This document shows positions 1 through 8,533 of a stretch of DNA of 44,146 bases, piece after piece (position 1 is the first letter of the stretch; every line of letters begins with the position of its first letter). Both the position numbers and the translations under genes were made by a program. Origin of the DNA: Eubacterium sp. (GTDB lineage: Bacteria; Bacillota; Clostridia; Lachnospirales; Lachnospiraceae); contig DNFT01000018.1 in the NCBI GenBank assembly GCA_003486385.1, positions 24,514-68,659 on the forward strand. Reading direction: 5' to 3'. The notes beneath the pieces are model-generated. The model was not told where the DNA came from. It was given only the letters and a program-made list of their open reading frames with translations, and did no database searches.

Positions 1-1
1 T

Positions 2-532
2 GAAGCGGGGGATTGCTTATTCTGCATTCAATTTATTGAAGTACCGGAAATATATGGCAATGTGTGCGGTGATAAAAATTGCTTCAGTCTAAAAGTGACA
101 AAAATTCCTAGAAGGGCAGAGAAAGCAAGGAAATTCTTGAAAGACAGGGCTTTTTCTCAGTCCAAGTGTGACAAAAATTCCTATAAGGGCAGAGAAAGCG
201 TGAGAATTCTTGAAAAAACAGTGCTTTTTCTCAGTCTAAAAGTGACAAAAATTCCTATAAGGGCAGAGAAAGCAAGGAAATTCTTGAAAGACAGGGCTTT
301 TTATCAGTCCAAGTGTGACAAAAATTTCGATAAGGGCAGAGAAAACATGAGAATTCTTGAAAAAACAGTGCTTTTTCTCAGTCTAAAAGTGACAAAAATT
401 CTAGGAAAGGCAGAGAAAGCAAGGAAATTCTTGAAAGACAGGGCTTTTTATCAGTCCAAGTGTGACAAAAATTCCTATAAGGGCAGAGAAAGCAAGGAAT
501 TTTTTGAAAGACAAGGCTTTTTCTCAGTCTAA
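2..532 (+). other. Open frame entering from the left edge through the repeats (doubtful CDS)
   Basis: Frame 2 is open from the window edge to a stop at 532. Two repeat units together are 147 bases, a multiple of three, so the array can be read through without stops and gives a periodic Lys/Arg-rich peptide. The ATG at 62 has no ribosome site. It is either an artefact of the repeat period or the tail of an upstream gene that has run into the array. I favour artefact, but the frame being open at the edge leaves the second option possible. Confidence 0.2.
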
Positions 533-718
533 AAGTGACAAAAATTCCGATAAGGGCAGAGAAAGCAAGGAAATTCTTGAAAGACAGGGATTTTTATCAG
601 TCCAAGTGTGACAAAAATTCCGAGAAGGGCAGAGAAAACATGTGAATTCTTGAAAAAACAGTGCTTTTTCTCAGTCTAAATGTGACCAAAATTCCGACAA
701 GGGCAGAGAAAACATGAA
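83..718. repeat. Array of nine 73-74 bp direct repeats
   Basis: The word gtgacaaaaatt (last copy gtgaccaaaatt) recurs at 95, 168, 242, 315, 389, 462, 535, 608 and 682, so the period is 73 or 74 bases. Two unit types alternate in most of the array, one preceded by agtctaaaa and one by agtccaagt. Each unit also carries a gagaaagc arm and a later ctttttctc arm that could pair as a loose hairpin. There are no variable spacers, so this is not a CRISPR array. The last unit ends about 15 bases before the response-regulator start, so the array occupies its upstream control region. Function is unknown. Confidence 0.9.
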
Positions 719-732
719 AGAAGGTAAAGAAC

Positions 733-1407
733 ATGGCATTGATATATATAGTTGAAGATGACGACAACATAAGGGAGATTGAGAGCATCGCCCTCAGCAA
801 CAGCGGGCATGATGTGAGCGGGTTTGCATGTGGCAAGGAGTTTAAGAAGGAGCTTGCAAAGAGAAAGCCGGACTTGATTTTACTGGATATCATGCTTCCG
901 GATGAGGATGGCATTGAGATATTAAAGAAGCTTCGGGCGTCGGGCGAGACGAAGAAGATTCCTGTTATCCTTGTCACTGCGAAGTCCACGGAGCTTGACA
1001 AGGTGAAGGGACTTGATATCGGAGCGGATGATTACATAACTAAGCCGTTCGGGGTTATGGAGCTGATATCGAGGGTGAGGGCGCTGATAAGAAGAAGTAT
1101 GGATACCGGAGCCGACAAGAGCATCCGCGTGGGAAATATTTTTCTTGACAGCGACAGGCATATCGTGTATGTGGATGATGAGCCGAAGGAGCTGACATTC
1201 AAGGAGTACGAGCTGCTTCGCTGTCTCATGAACAACAGCGGCGTTGCCATGCACCGCGACAGAATTATGGAGCTGGTGTGGGGCGTGGATTTCGAGGGTG
1301 AATCAAGGACCCTCGATATGCATATCAAGACACTGAGGCAGAAGCTTGGAAATGCGGGTGCCATGATTAAGACAGTCCGCAATGTGGGGTATGTATTAGA
1401 GCCATGA
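733..1407 (+). CDS. OmpR/PhoB-family response regulator
   Basis: This is a two-domain transcription regulator of 224 residues. The receiver domain (about 1-118) has the acidic pair E8/D9/D10, phospho-acceptor D52 in LLDIMLPDEDG, and K104 in the ITKPFG signature. The C-terminal winged helix (about 130-224) ends in the usual LRQKLG and VRNVGYVL motifs. The start has a purine-rich site (agaaggtaaag) 5-10 bases upstream. Its stop overlaps the start of the adjacent kinase in ATGA, so the two are translationally coupled. Phosphorylation by that kinase should control DNA binding; the target genes cannot be read from the sequence. The repeat array directly upstream probably lies in its promoter region or leader. 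Confidence 0.93.
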   Translation: MALIYIVEDDDNIREIESIALSNSGHDVSGFACGKEFKKELAKRKPDLILLDIMLPDEDGIEILKKLRASGETKKIPVILVTAKSTELDKVKGLDIGADDYITKPFGVMELISRVRALIRRSMDTGADKSIRVGNIFLDSDRHIVYVDDEPKELTFKEYELLRCLMNNSGVAMHRDRIMELVWGVDFEGESRTLDMHIKTLRQKLGNAGAMIKTVRNVGYVLEP

Positions 1408-2711
1408 AAGAGAAGATATTAAGCCAGTTTTTGAGGATGACATTGTTCGCCATTGTGGTGACACTCTTTATGTCGGTTATGGTGTTCTATGAGCTTTTCA
1501 AAAAGCAGGTTTTTGATGATTTGAAAACCGACGCGGAGTTTGCAAGATACCTGATAAATGATTTTTCCGGTGAGGATGAGTTCGATGTGCGTGTCACCTG
1601 GATAGCCGGTGACGGAAGCGTGCTCTATGACAATGAGGCAGGTTCGCTTGAGAACCACTCAGACAGACCGGAGTATATTGAAGCGCTTAAGACCGGCGAG
1701 GGCAGATGTGTGCGAAATTCGGACACACTTTCGAGAAGAATTTTCTATTATGCGATGAAGCTTGAGGACGGCTCAGTCATCCGTATCGCCAAGGAAGCGA
1801 ACAGTATATGGACCATATTCATGTCCGCAATTCCTATAATCATCGGTCTGTCGCTTATCCTGTATGTGATGTGCTTCTTCCTGTCAAAGCATCTTACAAA
1901 GCGCATGGTAAAGCCTATAGAGGAGCTTGTAAACAACAGCGCAAATCCATCACTTGTGCCGGAGTACAAGGAGCTGATACCATTTGTCGGTGCGCTGAAG
2001 GAGCAGCGTGAGGATATTCTAAGAAGCGCCACAATGCGGCAGGAGTTCACCGCGAATGTATCGCATGAGCTGAAGACACCTCTCACCGCGATATCAGGCT
2101 ACGCCGAGCTGATAGAGAACGGCATGGTAAAGGGTGATGACAGTGTGCGTTTTGCCGGGGAAATCAGAAAGAATTCCACAAGACTTCTCTCACTTATAAA
2201 TGACATCATCAACCTGTCGGAGCTTGATGACGGCGTGAAGTTAAATCTTGAGAGGATGGACTTATATGAGGCGGCGAAGAACTGCGTGAAGAACCTTGAA
2301 GTCGCTGCCGCAAAGAACAATGTCAAGCTGATGCTCCTTGGAACCTCTTCCTATATAAACGCTGACAAGTCCATGATGGATGAGGTGCTCTACAACCTGT
2401 GTGACAACGCTATCCGCTACAATAACAAGGATAAGGGCGGAAATGTGATTGTCGATGTCAGCAGTACCCTCGACGGCAAGGTGAAGCTCACCATCAAGGA
2501 TGACGGAATAGGCATAGGAAAGGAACACCAGGAGCGCATATTTGAGCGATTCTACCGCGTTGACAAGAGCCGTTCAAGAGAGAGCGGCGGAACCGGACTT
2601 GGACTTGCCATAGTCAAGCATATCCTCACCAGCCATGGTGCACAGCTTGAGCTTGAGAGCGAGCTTGGAAAGGGGACATGTATCACGGTCACGTTTGAGG
2701 GGGCGAAGTAG
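1404..2711 (+). CDS. PhoR-type sensor histidine kinase
   Basis: The 435-residue membrane kinase has two transmembrane segments (about 11-30 and 137-160) flanking an extracytoplasmic sensor of about 105 residues. The DHp helix carries phospho-acceptor H221 in NVSHELKTPLTAISGYAEL. The ATPase domain shows the N box (LYNLCDNAIRYN, about 329-340), G1 (DDGIGIG, 366-372), F box (ERIFERFYRVD) and G2 (GGTGLGL, 395-401). Every catalytic motif is intact. The ligand is unknown because the sensor domain has no recognisable signature. It overlaps the response regulator by four bases and ends three bases from the convergent AraC-type gene. Confidence 0.93.
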   Translation: MKEKILSQFLRMTLFAIVVTLFMSVMVFYELFKKQVFDDLKTDAEFARYLINDFSGEDEFDVRVTWIAGDGSVLYDNEAGSLENHSDRPEYIEALKTGEGRCVRNSDTLSRRIFYYAMKLEDGSVIRIAKEANSIWTIFMSAIPIIIGLSLILYVMCFFLSKHLTKRMVKPIEELVNNSANPSLVPEYKELIPFVGALKEQREDILRSATMRQEFTANVSHELKTPLTAISGYAELIENGMVKGDDSVRFAGEIRKNSTRLLSLINDIINLSELDDGVKLNLERMDLYEAAKNCVKNLEVAAAKNNVKLMLLGTSSYINADKSMMDEVLYNLCDNAIRYNNKDKGGNVIVDVSSTLDGKVKLTIKDDGIGIGKEHQERIFERFYRVDKSRSRESGGTGLGLAIVKHILTSHGAQLELESELGKGTCITVTFEGAK

Positions 2712-2714
2712 CGC

Positions 2715-3827
2715 TTATTTCTTCTTCCTATACTGATTCGGACTGAACCCCGTAATCTCCTTGAACTGTCGGTTAAAGTGCTCCACATTCTCATAGCCGC
2801 AGCTCTCAGCGATGTGCGCGACAGAGTCGGGCGTCATGGTGAGCAGGTAGCAGGCACGCTCAATGCGGCTTCTTATTATATCCTGAATCACCGGGACACC
2901 GAACAGCTCCTTATAAATATGTTGGAAATATGATACACTAAGGGAGGCATCTTCAGCCAGTTCACTCACTGTCTTTTTGGGCGAGTGCTGGCTGTATATG
3001 CCGTTTCTTATTTCATGGAAAAGCGGTCTGTGAATCTTCAGCTTGTCGGAGAGCTGTGTCTCAAGGTGGTAGGCGTCGCTATATTTGTACAGTATGGTTC
3101 TAAGCTTCGCGTCAAGAATCTCCTCATGGTGTGAGCCGGTCTGGTGGAACTCCTGCCTTAGGTCGCGGATGAGCTGGCTTAGCTCCGTGTAGTCGGACAG
3201 AAGCGTGAGTCGGTTGAACGGGACGTCGAGGCTTAGCATGAAATCACTTATTGAATTATCTATATAATTATCTGCATTGCCGGCGGTAGCAGCATTACTG
3301 CTGCTTGAGTTGTCTGTGTCGGCATTTGAACTATTATTGGAAGAATTTCTATTTATATCCTTGCGGATATTGTCATTCGAATCCTTGCATGTATTCTTAT
3401 TTTTGAATGTAGTCTTATCCTTTCGTGTATTCTCATCCTTGCATGTATTCTCATCCTTGCATGTATTCTCATCTGGAACATCGTCAAAGCTTATCCAGTC
3501 ATTCACATATTCATTGTCATTGTAGTAATAAATAGGCGCATCCTTTGTGTATATTATAAAGGCGGGTGTGTTCACGTACTGTCTTATCAGCCCAGGGTGC
3601 CTTGCATTCCTGTCGAATGGCAGGTTGCCCTTTAGAAGTTCATCGGCGGTTGTTCTATTTTCATGCTCACCGCAGCAATATTGCTGGTATATGGTTTCCT
3701 CAGGAAATTCAAAGTACGCGTCACTTTTTACAAGGAGCAGGAGATAATGCCCCATTCCGCCGGGACGTTCCATATTGATTCCATCAGGGTGGGTGTTGTT
3801 ATAGCCCATATAGCGTATTTTTAACAT
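2715..3827 (-). CDS. AraC-family transcriptional regulator with a low-complexity linker
   Basis: The protein has 370 residues. The start at 3827 is chosen because GGAGG lies 10 bases upstream, whereas the longer frame to 3950 has no such site. The C-terminal ~100 residues form the double helix-turn-helix of AraC proteins (YFQHIYKELFG, then CGYENVEHFNRQFKEITGFSP). The N-terminal ~130 residues resemble the sensor half of such regulators. Between them is a hydrophilic linker with KDENTC-type six-residue repeats, encoded by an 18-bp tandem DNA repeat, then a Ser/Asn-rich stretch. That linker probably varies in length between strains. The gene points away from the ABC exporter, which may be a target, but nothing in the sequence proves this. 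Confidence 0.88.
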   Translation of the reverse strand: MLKIRYMGYNNTHPDGINMERPGGMGHYLLLLVKSDAYFEFPEETIYQQYCCGEHENRTTADELLKGNLPFDRNARHPGLIRQYVNTPAFIIYTKDAPIYYYNDNEYVNDWISFDDVPDENTCKDENTCKDENTRKDKTTFKNKNTCKDSNDNIRKDINRNSSNNSSNADTDNSSSSNAATAGNADNYIDNSISDFMLSLDVPFNRLTLLSDYTELSQLIRDLRQEFHQTGSHHEEILDAKLRTILYKYSDAYHLETQLSDKLKIHRPLFHEIRNGIYSQHSPKKTVSELAEDASLSVSYFQHIYKELFGVPVIQDIIRSRIERACYLLTMTPDSVAHIAESCGYENVEHFNRQFKEITGFSPNQYRKKK

Positions 3828-3981
3828 GATGTATATTCCTCCATAAATATAGTTGATATGTGCACTTGCGATAACCGGACGTTGTGCAATTTTACCGGCA
3901 AATTCACGTTTCACAATTACCTTACCTGTGCAGTTAATAATAGAACACACAGAAAATATTTATCAAGATATCGTATGCGTC

Positions 3982-4226
3982 TAAGGGTATAGAGCACAGA
4001 TGTTTCTAAATATACCCTTATAGGTCGGCGAAATAAGCATTCGAAAATGTATTTTGGGTATAAATAACTAAATACAATAAAAATACCCAAAAACAGTTTA
4101 AAATTAGTTCCTTTATGGGTATGGAATTAAAAAATGTAAAAAAAATCCCCAAAACAGAGACTAAGTACATAAAAAATAGTCTTAATGTGGGTATAGAATG
4201 AAAAGCTCTCTCTTTTATACCCACAT
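3982..4226. repeat. Four tandem inverted-repeat pairs built on GGGTAT
   Basis: GGGTAT and its complement alternate at a fixed spacing. The pairs are TAAGGGTATA (3982-3991) with TATACCCTTA (4011-4020), TTTTGGGTAT (4052-4061) with ATACCCAAAA (4083-4092), a weaker third pair near 4112-4122 and 4145-4155, and ATGTGGGTATA (4185-4195) with TATACCCACAT (4216-4226). Arm starts are 27-28 bases apart in every pair. The flanking bases differ from pair to pair yet still match within the pair, which is what base pairing or a dimer-binding site would keep. The element lies in an AT-rich gap with no gene, between the AraC-type regulator and the exporter. Confidence 0.8.
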
Positions 4227-4310
4227 ATAGTGAAGTTCACGATGAAGTCCGTATAGTCTGCTTCAAAAAGTAAAAAGCAGAAAAAATCAATTTTTTAACA
4301 GTATACATCA

Positions 4311-4352
4311 TTGAGATTTGTTTGAAAAGTCATTATATTAGGTTGTACCTAA
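4311..4352 (+). promoter_or_regulatory. Exporter promoter with a dyad operator over the -10 region
   Basis: TTGAGA (4311-4316), 17 bases, then TATATT (4334-4339) fits a vegetative promoter. A perfect dyad, TTAGGT-TGT-ACCTAA (4338-4352), overlaps the end of the -10 box and the likely start point. That is a typical place for a MarR- or TetR-type repressor. A further palindrome, AACATATGTT, lies at 4357-4366. The first exporter gene starts about 100 bases downstream. The repressor is not identified. Confidence 0.55.
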
Positions 4353-4463
4353 AGAGAACATATGTTGCTGTTGTGAGGTGTATATGGAATGTCCATATAA
4401 ATATTTACATGAAGCATATATGAAAACGACTGCATTAGCAGCGAGTTTGGAGGACTTAAGAAA

Positions 4464-6209
4464 ATGACGGCAATGAAATGGTTTTATTCGTACTTTAAAA
4501 AGTACCAGTGGAGAATGATTATCGGACTTGTCATGGTCACGATTACCTCCGTGCTTGCCATCGTAAATCCCAGGATAACAGGATTTATAGTGGATGACAT
4601 CATAGGGGACGGAAGCAATATAAGGCTTGACCTGCTTCCGAGGTTCCTGCTTCTTATGATAGGCGTTACGCTGTTAAGGGCGGGACTGCGATTTATATTT
4701 TTATGGAATTTTGAGAACTGTTCACAGGGACTTCTCTACGATATGAGGGACGATGTGTACCGTAATCTGCTTGCAAAGGATTTCGCGTTCTATAACAGCC
4801 ACAGGACTGGCGATCTGATGTCGAGGCAGACAGGAGATATGATGGCGATACGTCATTTTATGTCGTATGTGTGCTATTCAACCTATGAATGTATACTGCT
4901 GTTTTCGATATCGCTGTTTATGATGTTCACTGTCGACTGGAGAATCGCACTTGCCATGCTGGCGGTGCTTCCTTTTACACTCATCAACACGATAATCCAG
5001 TCTAAGAATGTAAAGCCTAAGTTCGGCAATGTAAGAGAGCGTTTTTCAAGCCTCAATGCATTTGCGCAGGAGAATATCAGCGGTAACAGAGTGGTCAAGG
5101 CATTTGCCAAGGAGGGCTATGAGATTTCAAAGTTCGACACGGAGAACACGGAGTACAGGGATTCGGAGCTTGCGGCGTCAAAAATATGGGTGCGCCATGT
5201 GCCGATATTTGAGCTTCTTGCCAATCTCCTCACCTTTGTGCTTATGCTTGCGGGCGGTCTTATGGTTATAAACGGACAGATGACTCTTGGAAATATGGCG
5301 ATGATTAATGGATATCTGTGGATGCTTGATGCACCTCTTCGTATGGCGGGCTGGCTGGTAAATGACTGGCACCGTTTTACAACATCGGTTGAGAAGATAT
5401 ATGCGACAATCGAGGTGGAGCCTGAGATAAAGAATCCTGTGACAGGATCGGTTGACGAGAACATGAAGAAGCCGGAGGGCAGCGTTGAATTTAAAAATGT
5501 GTCATATAGTATTGATGGTGAACAGATACTTAAAAATATCAATTTCAAGATTGAACCGGGTCAGAAGGTCGGAATTATAGGTGCGACCGGAGCGGGAAAG
5601 ACATCGCTCATCAACCTTATGTGCCGCTTCTATGATGTTGACAGCGGCGAGGTGTTAGTTGGCGGCAGGAATGTCAAGGACATGGATTTACGAGTATTGA
5701 GGCAGAGCATTGGAATGGCTATGCAGGACGTATTCCTCTTTTCGGACACGATTGAGGGAAATATAGCTTATGCGAAGCCGGACTGTCCTTTTGAGAGAGT
5801 TGAGTGGGCGGCAAAGGTTGCCGATGCGCACGATTTCATCATGCAGATGCCTGAGGGCTATGACACGATAGTGGGTGAACGAGGCGTCGGACTGTCCGGT
5901 GGACAGAAGCAGCGAATATCACTTGCCAGGGCGCTCCTTAAGGAGCCGTCAATCCTTGTGCTTGACGATACAACCTCCGCCGTTGATATGGAGACTGAAT
6001 CGCAGATTCAGGATGCGCTTGCAAGGATAGAGAATGAGACCGTGTTTATAATTGCACACCGTATTTCATCAATAAAAGATGCTGATGTGATTATAGTTCT
6101 CTCAGATGGTGAAATAGCTGAGATGGGCAATCATGATGAGCTTATACAGAAGAAGGGCTATTATTATACGGTATTCATGCACCAGTATGGGGAGCATGAC
6201 GCGGCGTAG
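4464..6209 (+). CDS. ABC exporter half-transporter, subunit A (degenerate ATPase site)
   Basis: This 581-residue protein has an N-terminal six-helix exporter domain (about 15-310) and a C-terminal nucleotide-binding domain (about 340-575). Visible motifs are Walker A GATGAGKT (373-380), Q-loop Q421, signature LSGGQ (477-481), Walker B ILVLDD and H-loop H532. The residue after the Walker B aspartate is D502, not the catalytic glutamate, as in the degenerate subunit of heterodimeric multidrug exporters such as TM287/288 and LmrCD. GGAGG lies 10 bases upstream of the start. It should pair with the next gene to pump drugs, lipids or peptides; the substrate is not evident. About 160 bases separate the two genes, and that gap holds a 12-bp palindrome at 6214-6225. 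Confidence 0.92.
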   Translation: MTAMKWFYSYFKKYQWRMIIGLVMVTITSVLAIVNPRITGFIVDDIIGDGSNIRLDLLPRFLLLMIGVTLLRAGLRFIFLWNFENCSQGLLYDMRDDVYRNLLAKDFAFYNSHRTGDLMSRQTGDMMAIRHFMSYVCYSTYECILLFSISLFMMFTVDWRIALAMLAVLPFTLINTIIQSKNVKPKFGNVRERFSSLNAFAQENISGNRVVKAFAKEGYEISKFDTENTEYRDSELAASKIWVRHVPIFELLANLLTFVLMLAGGLMVINGQMTLGNMAMINGYLWMLDAPLRMAGWLVNDWHRFTTSVEKIYATIEVEPEIKNPVTGSVDENMKKPEGSVEFKNVSYSIDGEQILKNINFKIEPGQKVGIIGATGAGKTSLINLMCRFYDVDSGEVLVGGRNVKDMDLRVLRQSIGMAMQDVFLFSDTIEGNIAYAKPDCPFERVEWAAKVADAHDFIMQMPEGYDTIVGERGVGLSGGQKQRISLARALLKEPSILVLDDTTSAVDMETESQIQDALARIENETVFIIAHRISSIKDADVIIVLSDGEIAEMGNHDELIQKKGYYYTVFMHQYGEHDAA

Positions 6210-6367
6210 TCTCCCGGATATCCGGTTTTGTCAGGAAGAAAATGATTGTTTTGCCGGCGGTTGTAAAGCTGTGAATTTTTCAATGTATTTGCGGTAAGCT
6301 GCCGGAAAAAGATGTGGTGTAAAATATAAGTGTGACAGCTTGTTTTTACCTGGAAATGAGGATAAAT

Positions 6368-8188
6368 ATGGCAAGGAATAAATACGATATAGATGAGACT
6401 TTGGAGAGTAAATTTGATTTAAACCAGTTAAAACGTCTTGGAAAATATGTTGGCAATTATAAAAAGACCTTGATTACAGTTATAGTGCTCATGCTTATCT
6501 CAAGTGCACTTTCAATGCTCAATCCTCTGTTTTTGAAGGATGTAATGGACACGATTGAGCAGTGCGCGATTCATGGCACGATGAGCAAAGCCGCGGCTTC
6601 ACAGAGAGTCATCGTTGCGAGCTGTCTGATGCTTGCCGTGACGATAATAGTTGTGCTCATACTCAGATTCAAGATTAAGATGATGGCTGAGGTCGGGCAG
6701 GGCGTCATCCATGCACTGCGCCGTGATTTGTTTGTGCATTTGCAGGAGCTGCCGTTTTCCTACTATGACGATAAGCCGCATGGCAAGATTCAGGTGCGTG
6801 TGGTCAACTATGTAAATAACCTAAGCGACCTGCTCTCAAACGGTATTGTAAACACTATAACGGATATGTGCAGTCTTATATTCATTATAATTTTCATGTT
6901 AATGTTGAATGTGCAGTTCACGCTGGTGTGTCTGTGCGGATTGCCGATTCTGGCTGCGCTTGTGTGGATAATCAAGAAAAAACAGAGAAGGGCCTGGCAG
7001 ATACAGTCTAATAAGCAGTCAAACCTGAATGCTTACATAGCGGAGAGCATCAACGGTATCCGTGTCACACAGTCATTTGTCCGCGAGGACGTTAACACGG
7101 ATATATTTAACAGACTTAACATGGAGTCAAAAAAATCATGGCTGAATGCGGTCAAGTATAACTTCCTCCTAAACCCGGTGGTTCAGACAATCACGGTTGT
7201 GACAACGGCAATCATATATGTTCTGGGTGTCGCGTGGATTACGGACGGCTATGCGGCTATGACAGTCGGTACACTTGTTGCATTTACCGGCTATATCTCA
7301 AGATTCTGGGCGCCGATTACCACACTTGCGAACTTTTATAACAGTGTGCTCACCGCGGTTTCATATCTTGAGAGAATATTTGAGACGATAGATGAACCGG
7401 TCAAGGTTACGGACGCGCCGGATGCTAAGCCTATGCCTGAGATTAAGGGTGAGGTTGAATTTAAGGATGTGTGCTTCGCATACGATGACGGTGTGCCTGT
7501 CCTTAAGAATGTAAGCTTCAAGGCGGGAGTCGGAGAGAGCTATGCGATAGTAGGTCCTACGGGCGCCGGTAAGACAACCATAGTCAATCTCATAAGCCGT
7601 TTTTACAATCTCACCTCAGGGCAGGTACTCATCGACGGAATAGATATCAGCAGGGTTACAATCAAATCCCTCAGAACCCAGATGGGTGTGATGATGCAGG
7701 ACAGCTTCATATTCGCGGGAACGATCATGGACAATATCCGCTACGGCAATATGGAGGCGAGCGATGAGGATGTCATAAAGGCGGCTAAGACCGTGTGCGC
7801 TCACGATTTTATCATGGGGCTTGAGAACGGCTACTACACCGAGGTTAATGAGCGCGGAAGCCGTCTGTCGGCAGGTCAGAGACAGCTTATCTCATTTGCG
7901 CGTGCTGTTCTGGCAGACCCTAAGATTCTCATACTTGATGAGGCAACCTCAAGTATTGACACTGAGACGGAGATACTTCTGCAGAAGGGACTTAACGAGC
8001 TGTTAAAGGGAAGAACCTCCTTCATTATCGCCCATCGTCTCTCAACAATCAAAAATTCGTCATGTATTATGTATGTCGACCACGGCGAGATTGTCGAGAT
8101 GGGAAGCCACGACGAGCTTATGAAAAATAAGGACGGAATGTATTACAAGCTTTATATGTCGCAGTATGATTTCCTGAATAAGAAATAA
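6368..8188 (+). CDS. ABC exporter half-transporter, subunit B (catalytic site intact)
   Basis: This is the partner half-transporter, 606 residues from the ATG at 6368. That start is preferred over the upstream GTG at 6332 because GAGG lies 6 bases before it. The membrane domain spans about 30-335 and the ATPase domain about 360-600. Walker A is GPTGAGKT (396-403), Walker B ILILDE with catalytic E525, and H-loop H556. The signature is LSAGQ (500-504) rather than LSGGQ. With D502 in subunit A, this places one weak and one active ATP site in the heterodimer, as known for this exporter class. No clear intrinsic terminator follows at once; two copies of aaataattaaat lie just after the stop. Confidence 0.92.
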   Translation: MARNKYDIDETLESKFDLNQLKRLGKYVGNYKKTLITVIVLMLISSALSMLNPLFLKDVMDTIEQCAIHGTMSKAAASQRVIVASCLMLAVTIIVVLILRFKIKMMAEVGQGVIHALRRDLFVHLQELPFSYYDDKPHGKIQVRVVNYVNNLSDLLSNGIVNTITDMCSLIFIIIFMLMLNVQFTLVCLCGLPILAALVWIIKKKQRRAWQIQSNKQSNLNAYIAESINGIRVTQSFVREDVNTDIFNRLNMESKKSWLNAVKYNFLLNPVVQTITVVTTAIIYVLGVAWITDGYAAMTVGTLVAFTGYISRFWAPITTLANFYNSVLTAVSYLERIFETIDEPVKVTDAPDAKPMPEIKGEVEFKDVCFAYDDGVPVLKNVSFKAGVGESYAIVGPTGAGKTTIVNLISRFYNLTSGQVLIDGIDISRVTIKSLRTQMGVMMQDSFIFAGTIMDNIRYGNMEASDEDVIKAAKTVCAHDFIMGLENGYYTEVNERGSRLSAGQRQLISFARAVLADPKILILDEATSSIDTETEILLQKGLNELLKGRTSFIIAHRLSTIKNSSCIMYVDHGEIVEMGSHDELMKNKDGMYYKLYMSQYDFLNKK

Positions 8189-8353
8189 TTGAACAGAAAA
8201 TAATTAAATTAGGAAATAATTAAATAGCGGGAGCTGTGGAGGTAGAAAAAAAGGATTTGTGTAGTTTAGTGCGATTTGCGGCAGAAAATATGAGTAATTT
8301 AGTGTGAAAATTTACATAAAAGCAGTTGATTTTTACATGAACAGCATATAAGA

Positions 8354-8428
8354 AACCACCGTTTTGCAGAAGTTTATTACACATCAGTTATGATGTAGCC
8401 GTAATATCTTATCCGCAAAGCGGTGGTT
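8354..8428. other. Nested hairpin between the exporter and cotJC
   Basis: AACCACCGTTTTGC (8354-8367) pairs with GCAAAGCGGTGGTT (8415-8428) over 14 positions with a single T-G wobble. Inside the 47-base loop, ACATCA (8381-8386) pairs with TGATGT (8391-8396) around a 4-base loop. A short T run follows at 8433-8437. It could be a terminator serving either side, the fold of a small RNA, or a miniature mobile element. The rest of the 345-base gap (8189-8533) shows no gene; gtagtttagtgcg and gtaatttagtgtg form a weak local repeat. Confidence 0.6.
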
Positions 8429-8533
8429 CCATGTTTTTGGCGGGTCACAATGTCAAAAATCCTCACGCAGGCAAGCTCGCATCGGACTTCTGACCTTTTG
8501 CCCCTGATATCTTGAATATTGCATTATTCTATT

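Noticed and set aside
83..718. Possible CRISPR array
   Set aside because: The whole 73-74 bp unit is repeated; there are no unique spacers and no cas genes nearby.
4018..4224. 68-codon minus-strand frame with hydrophobic product
   Set aside because: GTG start without a ribosome site, and it lies across the inverted-repeat array, whose arms create the ATACCC-coded Ile-Pro pairs.
6214..6225. 12-base palindrome CCGGATATCCGG between the exporter genes
   Set aside because: No loop, no T run and no promoter boxes around it; too short to claim a function.
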